Below are positions 7,207-15,071 of a stretch of 38,506 bases of DNA, piece after piece (position 1 is the stretch's first letter; each line of letters begins with the position of its first letter). This DNA comes from Deltaproteobacteria bacterium (GTDB lineage: Bacteria > Desulfobacterota > WTBG01 > CAIYCZ01 > CAIRTM01), in assembly GCA_024276465.1 (NCBI GenBank), contig JAJRXD010000010.1:1-38506 (forward strand). Reading direction: 5' to 3'. The position numbers and the translations under genes are program-made. Below the pieces are notes generated by a model. The model made no database searches. It saw only the letters and a list, made by a program, of their open reading frames with translations, and was not told where the DNA came from.

Positions 7207-8465
7207 GTGACATCAGATAAAAGCAGGGGAATTCCATGGGTCTATGTTCCGACCCTCTATTTTGCTGAAGGGCTGCCATATATTATTGTAAACTCAGTAT
7301 CAGCCATTATGTATAAAAAGATGGGGATGTCCAATCAGTTTATCGGCCTGACAAGCATTTTGTACCTGCCGTGGGTAATAAAAATGTTCTGGAGCCCTGT
7401 GGTGGATGTCTGCAAATCAAAACGAATATGGATTATCAGCACACAACTTTTAATGGCAATTATTTTTGCAGTTCTTTCTCTAAGCATCAGTTCCTCAGTG
7501 TTTGTCCCTTTCACTTTATCGGCATTTATACTTACAGCTTTCCTGTCTGCCACCCATGATATTGCTGTGGACGGCTATTATATCATTGCTCTGGACAGGA
7601 AAAGACAGGCTTTTTTTTAGGAGTACGTTCCACATTCTACAGGCTTGCGGTAATTTTCGGATCCGGTGTCCTGGTGGTTTTAGCAGGAACTATCGAAAAA
7701 AAAACCGGAAATATTTCCCTGAGCTGGTCAGTGGTCATGGCTGTTGCATGCCTGATCTTCCTCTTTGCCTTTCTGTTTCACAGATTTTATCTTCCCTGTC
7801 CTTCCACTGACATTAGCGGCTCAGAAAACAGGAAGGGGTTTGCCGATGCCTTCAGAACATACTTTCAGCAGGAAAAGATAATATACATTGTTATGTTCAT
7901 CCTGCTTTACCGGCTTGGAGAAGCAATGCTTGTAAAAATGACAGGGCCTTTTCTTCTTGACAGCCCTGAAGCCGGAGGGCTGGGGCTTGCTACTGAGACT
8001 GTGGGCTATCTGTACGGCACTGTGGGTGTCATCAGCTTGTCTGTCGGAGGAATTTTAGGGGGATGGCTGATATCAGCATACGGTCTTAAAAAATGCCTCC
8101 TGCCCATGGCAATTATGCTTAATGCCCCTGATCTGCTTTATGTTTACCTGGCCATGTTCCAGCCACCCATTGAAACTGTTTATCTTATGGTGGCACTTGA
8201 ACAGTTCGGCTATGGCCTGGGTTTTACCGCTTTCTCTGTTTTTCTGATATATATTACCCGTGATCCTTATAAAACATCGCACTTTGCAATTTCAACCGGC
8301 CTTATGGCTCTGGGCATGATGCTCCCTGGGATGATCAGCGGTATGCTTCAGAGTGTTCTTGGCTATGTTAATTTTTTTATTTTTGTTCTGGTGTTTACAA
8401 TACCAGGCATGGTTCTCCTGTTTTTCATACCATTGGATAACAGCAGAGAGCAAAACATGGAATAA
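7207..8465 (+). pseudogene. AmpG-like MFS transporter, interrupted by a frameshift
   Basis: A major facilitator superfamily transporter close to AmpG-type permeases: YFAEGLPYIIV, YLPWVIKMFWSPVVD and the AmpG-like SATHDIAVDGY are visible, followed by about eight more membrane segments. The GTG at 7207 has AAGGAA seven bases upstream. The reading frame stops at 7618-7620 in the second loop; the rest continues in the -1 frame to 8465. The break falls in a run of eight T (7611-7618). One extra T restores RQAFFLGVRSTFYRLAVIFG without a gap, giving about 419 residues. It may be a true mutation, a homopolymer sequencing error, or a slippage site. If intact, it would import muropeptide- or siderophore-like solutes. 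Confidence 0.75.
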
Positions 8466-8467
8466 AA

Positions 8468-9289
8468 TCAAAAATTATCAAACAGCCCCTTTTCCTCAGC
8501 ACATTCCATCAGTTGGTTTATTGCGTCCATTCCATCTGTACCATAATCAAGTGAATACCGGTTAACATACAGTTCAACGTGTTTTCTAATAACCTCTGGC
8601 TCCATTTCACCTGCATGTTTTTTCATGAATTCAAAGGGGGAGTCCGGATCATCAAAAGCCGCCTGCAGACTTTTTCTGATGGTGGATTCAATCGCTGATA
8701 TTTTGTCTCCCCCAAGTGATCTTTTAGCAACTATTGCACCAAGGGGAACAGGTTTGCCTGTTGTTCTCTCCCACCAGTCCCCCAAATCCTCAACAACAGA
8801 CAGACCATAACTTTCAAGGGTAAATCTCCCCTCATGAATTACCACACCTGCATCAACATCTCCGCATGCTACCGCAGGCATTATCCGGTCAAACTTCATA
8901 AAAACCCTGTTTCTTATCTCTGGTCTGTAAAGGCACAGCAGCAGGTTTGCTGTGGTCCATCTGCCCGGAACAGCAACTGTAAAATCAGGATCTCCTGTTT
9001 TCCCAATAATCTCTTTTGACTTTGCAACAAGCATCGGGCCGCACCCCCTGCCAAGGGCTCCACCGGCATTCAGCAAAGTATATTTGTCCATTAACATGCC
9101 ATATGCATAAAAGGACACCTTGACAACGTCAAGCTTGCCTTTTGATGCCATCCTGTTAAGTGTTGAAACATCCTCCAGATAACATCTCAGCCTGAACTCG
9201 TTTTTATCAAGTTTTCCGTTTATCCATGCATCAAAAATAAACGTATCATTGGGGCATGTGGAAATACCGAGGGATATTATTTCAGACAT
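8468..9289 (-). CDS. mqnD: 1,4-dihydroxy-6-naphthoate synthase (futalosine pathway)
   Basis: A 273-residue enzyme that converts cyclic dehypoxanthinyl futalosine to 1,4-dihydroxy-6-naphthoate in the futalosine route to menaquinone. It has the family's periplasmic-binding-protein-like fold. The start LGISTCPNDTFIFDAW is nearly diagnostic of MqnD. DVVKVSFYAYG, GGALGRGCGPMLV, GVVIHEGRFTLESYGL (the conserved His is in this segment) and LGAIVAKRSLG also match. Length agrees with the family. It is convergent with the AmpG-like gene (two bases between stops) and lies downstream of mqnB on the same strand, about 220 bases away, so the two probably act together. Confidence 0.93.
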   Translation of the reverse strand: MSEIISLGISTCPNDTFIFDAWINGKLDKNEFRLRCYLEDVSTLNRMASKGKLDVVKVSFYAYGMLMDKYTLLNAGGALGRGCGPMLVAKSKEIIGKTGDPDFTVAVPGRWTTANLLLCLYRPEIRNRVFMKFDRIMPAVACGDVDAGVVIHEGRFTLESYGLSVVEDLGDWWERTTGKPVPLGAIVAKRSLGGDKISAIESTIRKSLQAAFDDPDSPFEFMKKHAGEMEPEVIRKHVELYVNRYSLDYGTDGMDAINQLMECAEEKGLFDNF

Positions 9290-9508
9290 AATGCTTCTTT
9301 GAACGTGCCTTTGTGATTTGTGCCTGGTTTATTGTTGTCAAGATTTTTTCTTCGTTCTCTTCGTGACAAACAAATCTTTTTTTTTGATCCTTTGTGCCTG
9401 GATGTTATCTTTGACATCCCTTTGAGCTTTGACATTTATTTATCATTTGGACTTTTTAATTTGACATTTCCTATGCCCCCCTGTGACTCTACAGCCTCCA
9501 AAAACATC
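9290..9508. other. Intergenic region between mqnB and mqnD
   Basis: No gene is visible. The sequence is T-rich on the plus strand with several degenerate copies of TTTGTGCCT and TTTGACAT-like words, for example near 9306, 9400 and 9430. These look like decayed low-complexity repeats. No clear terminator or promoter was found. Confidence 0.4.
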
Positions 9509-10204
9509 TCAAAGGCATTTGAGCAGCTCTGTCTGTGCGGCTTCAGATGCTTCTGTGAGCTTCCATTTTTCATGGTCTCGCTCCCCGCACAGGTTTGAAA
9601 TCCCCCTCAGCACAGTGCATGGAATGGAGTTTTTTAAAGCTATCAGCCCCACTGCTGCTGATTCCATATCTTCACACAACAGTTTTTTGTCATCAAATTT
9701 AAACCGGCTCTTTATCTCCTGAGCCCTCTGCCTGGTTCCGGAAGATGCCCCCACCGTTAAAAACACTCCTTTTAAAAGATCATTGGAAAAAGTTGAACTG
9801 TTCAGCCTGATTATATTAAAAATCTTAATGCCAGTTTCTGTTTCTGCCAGGGGCAAATCAATTGCATCCAGGGCTGAAAATGAATCATCTGTTTCAGCAC
9901 CCGCATCAGCAAAAACAGCGCTCGTGCCTGCAACCACCTTTGCCAGCAAATTCATGTCATCGGAATATACGCCGCATACTCCTATGTTAAATATCATTTC
10001 AGGGCTGAAGCGCTCAATGCATGCTGCTGTTGCTGCTGCTGCATTGGCTATCCCGGGGTCACTCCTTACCACACATACATCCATATGATTATGTTCCGAA
10101 AGGCAAAAATTAAAACCTGTTATCCTGCCCTGATGCATGCATCCCAGCTCCTTCAGCAGAAGCGCTGTTTCAAGTTCGGTAGCAGAAATTACAAGTTTGG
10201 TCAT
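9509..10204 (-). CDS. mqnB: Futalosine hydrolase
   Basis: A 231-residue nucleoside-phosphorylase-fold hydrolase that removes hypoxanthine from futalosine in menaquinone synthesis. The start MTKLVISATELETALLL, the segment VVRSDPGIANAAAATAACIERF, the FNIGVCGVY loop and CEDMESAAVGLIAL (the Glu of MES contacts the ribose in this family) all fit MqnB and its MTA/SAH nucleosidase relatives. The ATG at 10204 is chosen because GAGGT lies eleven bases upstream and the family homology begins here; a longer frame to 10252 would overlap the preceding gene. It starts eight bases after the stop of the radical SAM gene, so the two are probably one transcript. Confidence 0.88.
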   Translation of the reverse strand: MTKLVISATELETALLLKELGCMHQGRITGFNFCLSEHNHMDVCVVRSDPGIANAAAATAACIERFSPEMIFNIGVCGVYSDDMNLLAKVVAGTSAVFADAGAETDDSFSALDAIDLPLAETETGIKIFNIIRLNSSTFSNDLLKGVFLTVGASSGTRQRAQEIKSRFKFDDKKLLCEDMESAAVGLIALKNSIPCTVLRGISNLCGERDHEKWKLTEASEAAQTELLKCL

Positions 10205-10212
10205 GATTGATT

Positions 10213-11631
10213 CTACCTCGACCAGTTCAGAAAGGACCGGGCAGTTCTCCATGCCATACTGAGTCCTTTGAATTCCACCAGTTTAAACAATCTCAGGCAG
10301 GCTGAAGGATTAAAATAGAACTTTTTATAGGCCCGGGACCGGTAGCTGTTTACAGCCTGTGATGAAACAGTGGGGATTTCCATTACCGCATGATCCTGCC
10401 TCAGGCAGCTGAAATCAAAATCCCTGATCCAGCCCTCCTTCACAGCCCTGTCATACAGCCTGCTTCCAGGAAAAGGGACAGCTGAATAAAACTGGGCAAC
10501 ATCTAACCCAAGCTCCCTGGAAAAAGCTATTGTCTTCTGCATTGATTTTTCAGTCTCACCCGGAAGTCCGAAAATAAAATGGCCCGCGGTCTTCATCCCT
10601 GCCTGTTTTGCCAGCCGCACTGCATTGTATGCCTGCTCTACCCTGATCCCCTTTTCTGCCTCATCAAGCACCTTCTGCTCACCTGACTCTATGCCAAAGC
10701 TGATCATCCAGCAGCCGGCACGTGACATCAGTTCCAAAAGACTCCCGTCAACCAGATCCACCCTGCTGTTGCAGGTCCATGAAATCTTAAGACCCTTTTC
10801 AATAATTGCAGAACAAAGGTCAGAGACATAGCTCTTATCTACAACAAAGGTTTCCGACCAGAAAAAAAAGTCGCTGATCTCAAAGCGTTCAATGTCATGC
10901 CTGATTTCATCCATTACACGCTCAACAGACATTTTTCTCAGCCTGTCTCCATAATAGGTCTGGCAGGTACAAAAACTGCATTTAAAAGGACATCCTCTCT
11001 GTGGAGCAACTATAAGAAATTTTTTTCCTTTCAGGGGCAGGGTATAGTTTTCAGTGTTTAAAAGATGCCAGGCAGGATATGGAAGCCTGTCAATGTCCTC
11101 TATAAATGGCCTGGCAGGATTAGCAATAATTTCTCCATCATTGTTTCTAAAGGTAATTCCAGGAATATTTTCAAAGCTTTTTCCGTTTTGAAGGCTATGT
11201 GCAACATCCAGTACTGACATTTCCGGCTCATTTCTGATAATAAAATCAATACTGGGGAACTGAGACATGCACTGACTGTCAAGCGCTGTAACATGGGTTC
11301 CGAAAACTGCCGTGGAAATACCTGAGTCTATCTGCCTGATTTCCAGGGCAAGGCTGAGGTCACTTTGTATTGATGGTGTGCCTGTGCTCCAGACAACAAA
11401 CCCGGGTTTAAATTTATTGATTTCACTCTTTAATTCTTCCCATGTCATTGCCTCTGCTGCACAGTCCAGTATCCGGACATCATGATCATTCTTTTCCAGA
11501 ACAGCACCTGTCATGGCAAGAGACACAGGAGGCCAGAGGGTAGCCCACACACCCTGTTCCTGGGTGCAGCGTCCCTCGCGTATAAATTTTTTATTGTCCC
11601 GGGCAGGAGGGTTAAGGAGCAATACTTTCAT
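10213..11631 (-). CDS. B12-binding domain radical SAM protein
   Basis: A 472-residue protein with an N-terminal cobalamin-binding-like domain (MKVLLLNPPA, LDCAAEAMTWEEL, VVWSTGTPS) and a radical SAM core. The 4Fe-4S motif CPFKCSFC gives Cys 214, 218 and 221. IDRLPYPAW before the core and the FGIESGEQKVLDEAEKG and GHFIFGLPGETE segments are typical of this large class, which includes methyltransferases and cyclases acting on lipids, cofactors or phosphonates. The B12 domain lacks an obvious DxHxxG motif, as is common in the class. Substrate cannot be assigned. Its tight spacing to mqnB raises a link with quinone metabolism, but this is only context. Confidence 0.85.
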   Translation of the reverse strand: MKVLLLNPPARDNKKFIREGRCTQEQGVWATLWPPVSLAMTGAVLEKNDHDVRILDCAAEAMTWEELKSEINKFKPGFVVWSTGTPSIQSDLSLALEIRQIDSGISTAVFGTHVTALDSQCMSQFPSIDFIIRNEPEMSVLDVAHSLQNGKSFENIPGITFRNNDGEIIANPARPFIEDIDRLPYPAWHLLNTENYTLPLKGKKFLIVAPQRGCPFKCSFCTCQTYYGDRLRKMSVERVMDEIRHDIERFEISDFFFWSETFVVDKSYVSDLCSAIIEKGLKISWTCNSRVDLVDGSLLELMSRAGCWMISFGIESGEQKVLDEAEKGIRVEQAYNAVRLAKQAGMKTAGHFIFGLPGETEKSMQKTIAFSRELGLDVAQFYSAVPFPGSRLYDRAVKEGWIRDFDFSCLRQDHAVMEIPTVSSQAVNSYRSRAYKKFYFNPSACLRLFKLVEFKGLSMAWRTARSFLNWSR

Positions 11632-11691
11632 GAAACAAAAATTCCTTATCTAATCAGGACAAAACATGCTCTCACCAAATAGCAGCTTAGT

Positions 11692-11842
11692 GTAACAGCA
11701 CCCCCCTCTTTCCCCCCTTGGTAAGGGGGGGGGTGAAGCACAAAGACAACCTCGGAAAGCAGACATGGATGTCTGCTGAGAATGAGTGATATACTGTTAC
11801 TCTTACTGTCTTTATCTGAAAAACCGCTCAATTCAGGTATTA
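11692..11842. repeat. G/C-run palindromic repeat, copy 1
   Basis: The segment 11692-11730 (GTAACAGCACCCCCCTCTTT, then CCCCCCTTG and AAGGGGGG) recurs at 22692-22730 with two mismatches by eye. Its far end, 11810-11842 (CTTTATCTGAAAAA, then TTCAGGT), recurs at 22762-22795. The middle differs. In both places the repeat abuts the stop codon of a minus-strand gene, so it lies in the 3' untranslated region. The C-run/G-run palindrome can form a strong hairpin. Confidence 0.75.
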
Positions 11843-12511
11843 GAAAAACAGATACTTCACCAGCGTATACACATACCTGAACCATACTTTTTTTACACTG
11901 ATTTTTGAATATCCCATTTTTCTCTTGTGCTCATGGCTTGGATACTCTGCCATCCTGAATCCCTTCTTGAGGGTTTTCATTATCATTTCCTGCTCTATGG
12001 TGGTAATGTCCTCCCTGAGGTCAAGCTGCTTAATAACATCCTTTCTGATTGCCCGAAAGCCATTCTGGCTTTCACTGAGCTTCACTTTGAATCTCCAGTT
12101 AATGCATGCAGTTATAAAGGAGCTGCCGGTAAGCCTGAAAAATTCATCAAATCCGCCATGCAGTTCGCTTGACCCCCCGGTCAGGCGCGATGCTGAAACA
12201 TGATCAGCTTCTCCCTTCAAAATCGGTTCTACCACTTTTGGAATATCATCAGGATCATGGGATCCATCAGCATCAATAAAAACAATTATATCGCCTGTTA
12301 CAAAATCAATGGAATGCCTTATTGCCTCTCCCTTGCCCTTTTTGTTGTCAAGTATTACTTTGATGCCTGCTGCTTCTGCTACCTGCCTTGTTCTGTAAGT
12401 TGAATGCCCGTCAACCAGAATAATTTCATCAGCATAGGGGCGGCAACCGTCAATAACATCCTTAACAGTGTGCTCTTCATTAAGGGTCGGCATAACTATT
12501 GAAATTTTCAT
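11840..12511 (-). CDS. Family 2 glycosyltransferase (dolichyl/polyprenyl-phosphate sugar synthase type)
   Basis: A 223-residue GT-A enzyme. MKISIVMPTLNEEHTVKDVI and FIDADGSHDPDDIP (with the metal-binding DxD) are typical of GT2 proteins like DPM1, which load a sugar from a nucleotide donor onto a polyprenyl phosphate. QNGFRAIRKDVI and IEQEMIMKTLKKGFRMAEYP are also family features. It has no C-terminal membrane helix pair. The motif usually read as DGSSDDGT is DGHSTYRT here, with Tyr at a usual Asp. Such enzymes often supply donors for PMT/ArnT-type transferases, and one lies at 181-1974, although the two are not adjacent. The stop codon lies in the palindromic repeat. Confidence 0.87.
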   Translation of the reverse strand: MKISIVMPTLNEEHTVKDVIDGCRPYADEIILVDGHSTYRTRQVAEAAGIKVILDNKKGKGEAIRHSIDFVTGDIIVFIDADGSHDPDDIPKVVEPILKGEADHVSASRLTGGSSELHGGFDEFFRLTGSSFITACINWRFKVKLSESQNGFRAIRKDVIKQLDLREDITTIEQEMIMKTLKKGFRMAEYPSHEHKRKMGYSKISVKKVWFRYVYTLVKYLFF

Positions 12512-12541
12512 TAAATATCTCCCGGGAGAAGGTTTGACAAA

Positions 12542-14245
12542 TTAAAGGCCAGAGAAGGAAGTGGTTTCATTAAACCTGTTTTTCAATATCTCAATATCTT
12601 CTTGTAGAGACGGCCCTGCATTTTGAGATATTTTTTCACACAGATCCCTTATGACTGTTAACGTATCCCTGCTGACAGTTGCTCTGGTGCCATCCATTAG
12701 AGCCTGTACATGGGGAAGTATTGCTGCCAGGACTTCCCTGAAAGCAGCTCTGAGATCAGGGTCCCGCATTAACATTGCGGTCAGTTCAGGTGAATGCTGA
12801 TAATACAGCCTGACAAGCTCCCTGCCTGTCTCACTGCTCAGCAGAATCTTATCCCTGAAATTTCGCAACAGATCTGTTTCATAAGAATCATCCCCTAAAA
12901 CAGCGGATGCAGGACACAATCTGTCTGATACTGTTGTTGTGGTAACAGCTGGTACAGACGTGGTTGAAGAAACCGGAGCTGTGATTGAAGTTGTGGTTGA
13001 AGATATCGTTGTTGTTGCAGTTCCTTCCTGAAAACATTGCCCCACATTCTCAGATTCACCGCATACCGGGTACTCTGAAGTACAGCAGTATCCATTTTCA
13101 CAGTCAACTGGAAAGCCGGAAGGACACTGACTGCCTGAAACAGTTGTTGTTGTTTGAGCCCCCTCCCCGGCAGTAAAGTCAATGTCCGAAACAGTCTGCC
13201 CGGCTGAAACAGTAACAGTACCGCTGTAATTCTGCCTTGTGACCGGGCTGGTAAAAGACTGCCCGTTTGTGCTTTCTGCATATGGCCCCACTGCAGAGCC
13301 CCCTGTAAACTGTTCATTAACAGGTTCAATAAACAACCTGTATGTTCCGGGAGTAACAAGCATTTCATATGATCCGTCATTTTGCCGGTAATAATCTGAA
13401 ACACTTGAGAACTGGCTCATGGCCTCATCACCCTCTTTTACAGCCACAACATTTGCGCCAAGAACCGGTCCTCCACTTGCCCATACTACATTTCCGGTTA
13501 TCCTGCCATAGGTAGCAAAATAGTTTCCCGCTGGATAAAGAAGCGTAACAGCTGCTTCATCATCAGGATTAAGTTCACCAAGAGAGGTGTCATCATCAGT
13601 TGAAGTTGGAAACATGGTGGGTATGTTTTCATCATTTCCAGTATCTCCATCCGATGCATACTCAAGGTTTATCTGAGTATGGTCCAGACCGAAAAAATGG
13701 CCGAACTCATGAACAAACGTTGCTTTGAACTGTTCATAGGTAAAATCCGTTGAAAATTTTCCATTCAGCAGAGCCTGTCCCTCCACATAATAGCCTGTTC
13801 CAGTACTGTAGCCTGAACCTGCAAAGCCTATCACCTGGTCACTCAGCCCCTGTCCAAAAAAAGCATCAGTTATTGATCCATCAGAATCAAAAACTATCGG
13901 GTTAATGCCATCATTCAGGTTGTTTAAATATGAGGAGTAGTTATTTGCATTCACATCAACTGAAAGCTGGCCGGCATTCTGAAAAGTGATTGTGGCTGTG
14001 GAAACATCCTGCCATATCTCAAAGCAGTCATTTACAAGTGCTGTTGCCTCATCATTTGTAAATATTCCTAAAGTTCCCCTGTCAGTGCTGAAGGGAATGG
14101 GAAAATCAGAAGCAGGATACACAACCACAACCGCTTTCCCGTTAATTTTAACCGTGACAAGAGGCCCTCCGGCAAAGGAAGGAGTGCAAAAAGCTGTAAA
14201 AGCTGTCATTAAATAAAATATTGTCTTCTTAAGAGTGGTTCTCAT
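12542..14245 (-). CDS. Secreted matrixin-like zinc metalloprotease with Cys module and CFI-box-like tail
   Basis: About 567 residues. A signal peptide (MRTTLKKTIFYLMTAFTAFC, then TPSFA) is followed by a metalloprotease domain with HEFGHFFGLDH near residue 179 (three Zn-binding His, catalytic Glu) and a likely Met-turn in NIPTMFPT: a matrixin-type (M10) zincin. Next comes a carboxypeptidase-regulatory-like beta domain (GRITGNVVWASGGPVLGANV to FTAGEG), a Thr-rich linker, a six-Cys module (CENGYCCTSEYPVCGESENVGQC), a second Ser/Thr-rich linker, and a helical tail beginning CPASAVLGDDS that is shared with the protease at 15072-17402. GGAGG lies just before two adjacent ATGs (14248, 14245); the second has the better spacing. 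It is probably a secreted degradative or surface enzyme. Confidence 0.82.
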   Translation of the reverse strand: MRTTLKKTIFYLMTAFTAFCTPSFAGGPLVTVKINGKAVVVVYPASDFPIPFSTDRGTLGIFTNDEATALVNDCFEIWQDVSTATITFQNAGQLSVDVNANNYSSYLNNLNDGINPIVFDSDGSITDAFFGQGLSDQVIGFAGSGYSTGTGYYVEGQALLNGKFSTDFTYEQFKATFVHEFGHFFGLDHTQINLEYASDGDTGNDENIPTMFPTSTDDDTSLGELNPDDEAAVTLLYPAGNYFATYGRITGNVVWASGGPVLGANVVAVKEGDEAMSQFSSVSDYYRQNDGSYEMLVTPGTYRLFIEPVNEQFTGGSAVGPYAESTNGQSFTSPVTRQNYSGTVTVSAGQTVSDIDFTAGEGAQTTTTVSGSQCPSGFPVDCENGYCCTSEYPVCGESENVGQCFQEGTATTTISSTTTSITAPVSSTTSVPAVTTTTVSDRLCPASAVLGDDSYETDLLRNFRDKILLSSETGRELVRLYYQHSPELTAMLMRDPDLRAAFREVLAAILPHVQALMDGTRATVSRDTLTVIRDLCEKISQNAGPSLQEDIEILKNRFNETTSFSGL

Positions 14246-14260
14246 CATCCTCCTTTTATT

Positions 14261-14303
14261 CGGGTTGCGGGTTTTAATAAATATATTTTTAACTCGCAAC
14301 CCG
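14261..14303. repeat. Inverted repeat in the protease 5' region
   Basis: CGGGTTGCG (14261-14269) and CGCAACCCG (14295-14303) are a perfect 9-bp inverted repeat around an A/T-rich loop, directly upstream of the matrixin-like gene's ribosome site. Related CGCAAC/GTTGCG words occur at 23878-23898 and 28901-28918. The rest of the gap up to 14461 holds other repeat-like pieces (ACGCCCCGTAAGCGGGACGG, and ATTCGCGCATAAATGCGCTC with a short palindrome) and no gene. Confidence 0.6.
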
Positions 14304-14461
14304 TCAACCCAATTGCCTTTGTCCTGACGCCCCGTAAGCGGGACGGCTACCAGCTGCTTTGTGCTTTTTGTTTTATACTTCTTTTACCTGCCCAGGTCCA
14401 TTCGCGCATAAATGCGCTCCTACCCCTCTGTGCCTTTGCAACTTTGTGCCTCTGCGCCTGA

Positions 14462-15067
14462 TTATTGACCTTCCCTGAGCAGTGCTTCCACAACGTCAAT
14501 AAACAAATCATAATTTATCGGGCCTGATTTTTGAGACAGAACATCAACAATCCTGCTCTGGTAACTGGTTTTCGCAAACAGGTCAAAATATGTCTTCCTG
14601 TCCATACCTTTAAAAAGATTGCTGTTATTGTTTTCATTTCTAACCTGCCTGGAGCCATCCTTCAGGTATCGCACTGAAAACTTACCCTGGCCCAGACCAA
14701 CTGGACTTGAAAAACCCCACCTGCTCTCCCCTGAGAGGAAAAGGATAACTTCGTCTCCTGTCCTATATGTCGGCACCTGTTTCATCTCCACAAGCATTTT
14801 GCTCTGTTTAACAGACAAATGACTGCGTGAAGGGCCTTTAATCATTTTGTTTACACAAAAAGTATAAATATATACTTCGCGCTGCAAACCTTCATCATAT
14901 GCTTTTTCATGGCCGATGCATTCACCTGAAAAGATGTATTTGGCTGAACCTGTTATTTCAGCTAAATTTATCTGTTTAACAACAACCGCACGGCTGTCCT
15001 AATCTGACAGTATTCCAAAAAGCAGACATGCAGCAAAAATAATTCTCTTGGATTGTAATCCTTTCAT
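14462..15067 (-). pseudogene. Small secreted protein gene interrupted by an in-frame TAG
   Basis: Reading from the ATG at 15067 (GGAG about nine bases upstream) gives a signal-peptide-like start, MKGLQSKRIIFAACLLFGIL, then SD, a TAG at 14999-15001, and then 179 more in-frame codons to 14462. The continuation (DSRAVVVKQINLAEITGSA, YIFSGECIG, VYIYTFCVNKMIKG, YRTGDEVILFLSGES, SPVGLGQGKFSV) looks like one intact globular secreted domain, without gaps. So one base change separates the signal from the mature part. A TTG at 14887 could start a truncated 141-residue product without export. The ATG lies four bases after the stop of the upstream protease, implying coupled translation. The family is not named with certainty. 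Confidence 0.72.
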
Positions 15068-15071
15068 AACA

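Noticed and set aside
8073-8282. Open frames antisense to the AmpG-like gene and to many other genes
   Set aside because: They have no ribosome sites, no family-like sequence, and lie opposite clear genes. They are shadows of the coding strand.
14380-14440. Palindromic segment with CATTCGCGCATAAATGCGCTC as an RNA gene
   Set aside because: It forms no tRNA-like cloverleaf and looks like a common intergenic repeat fragment.
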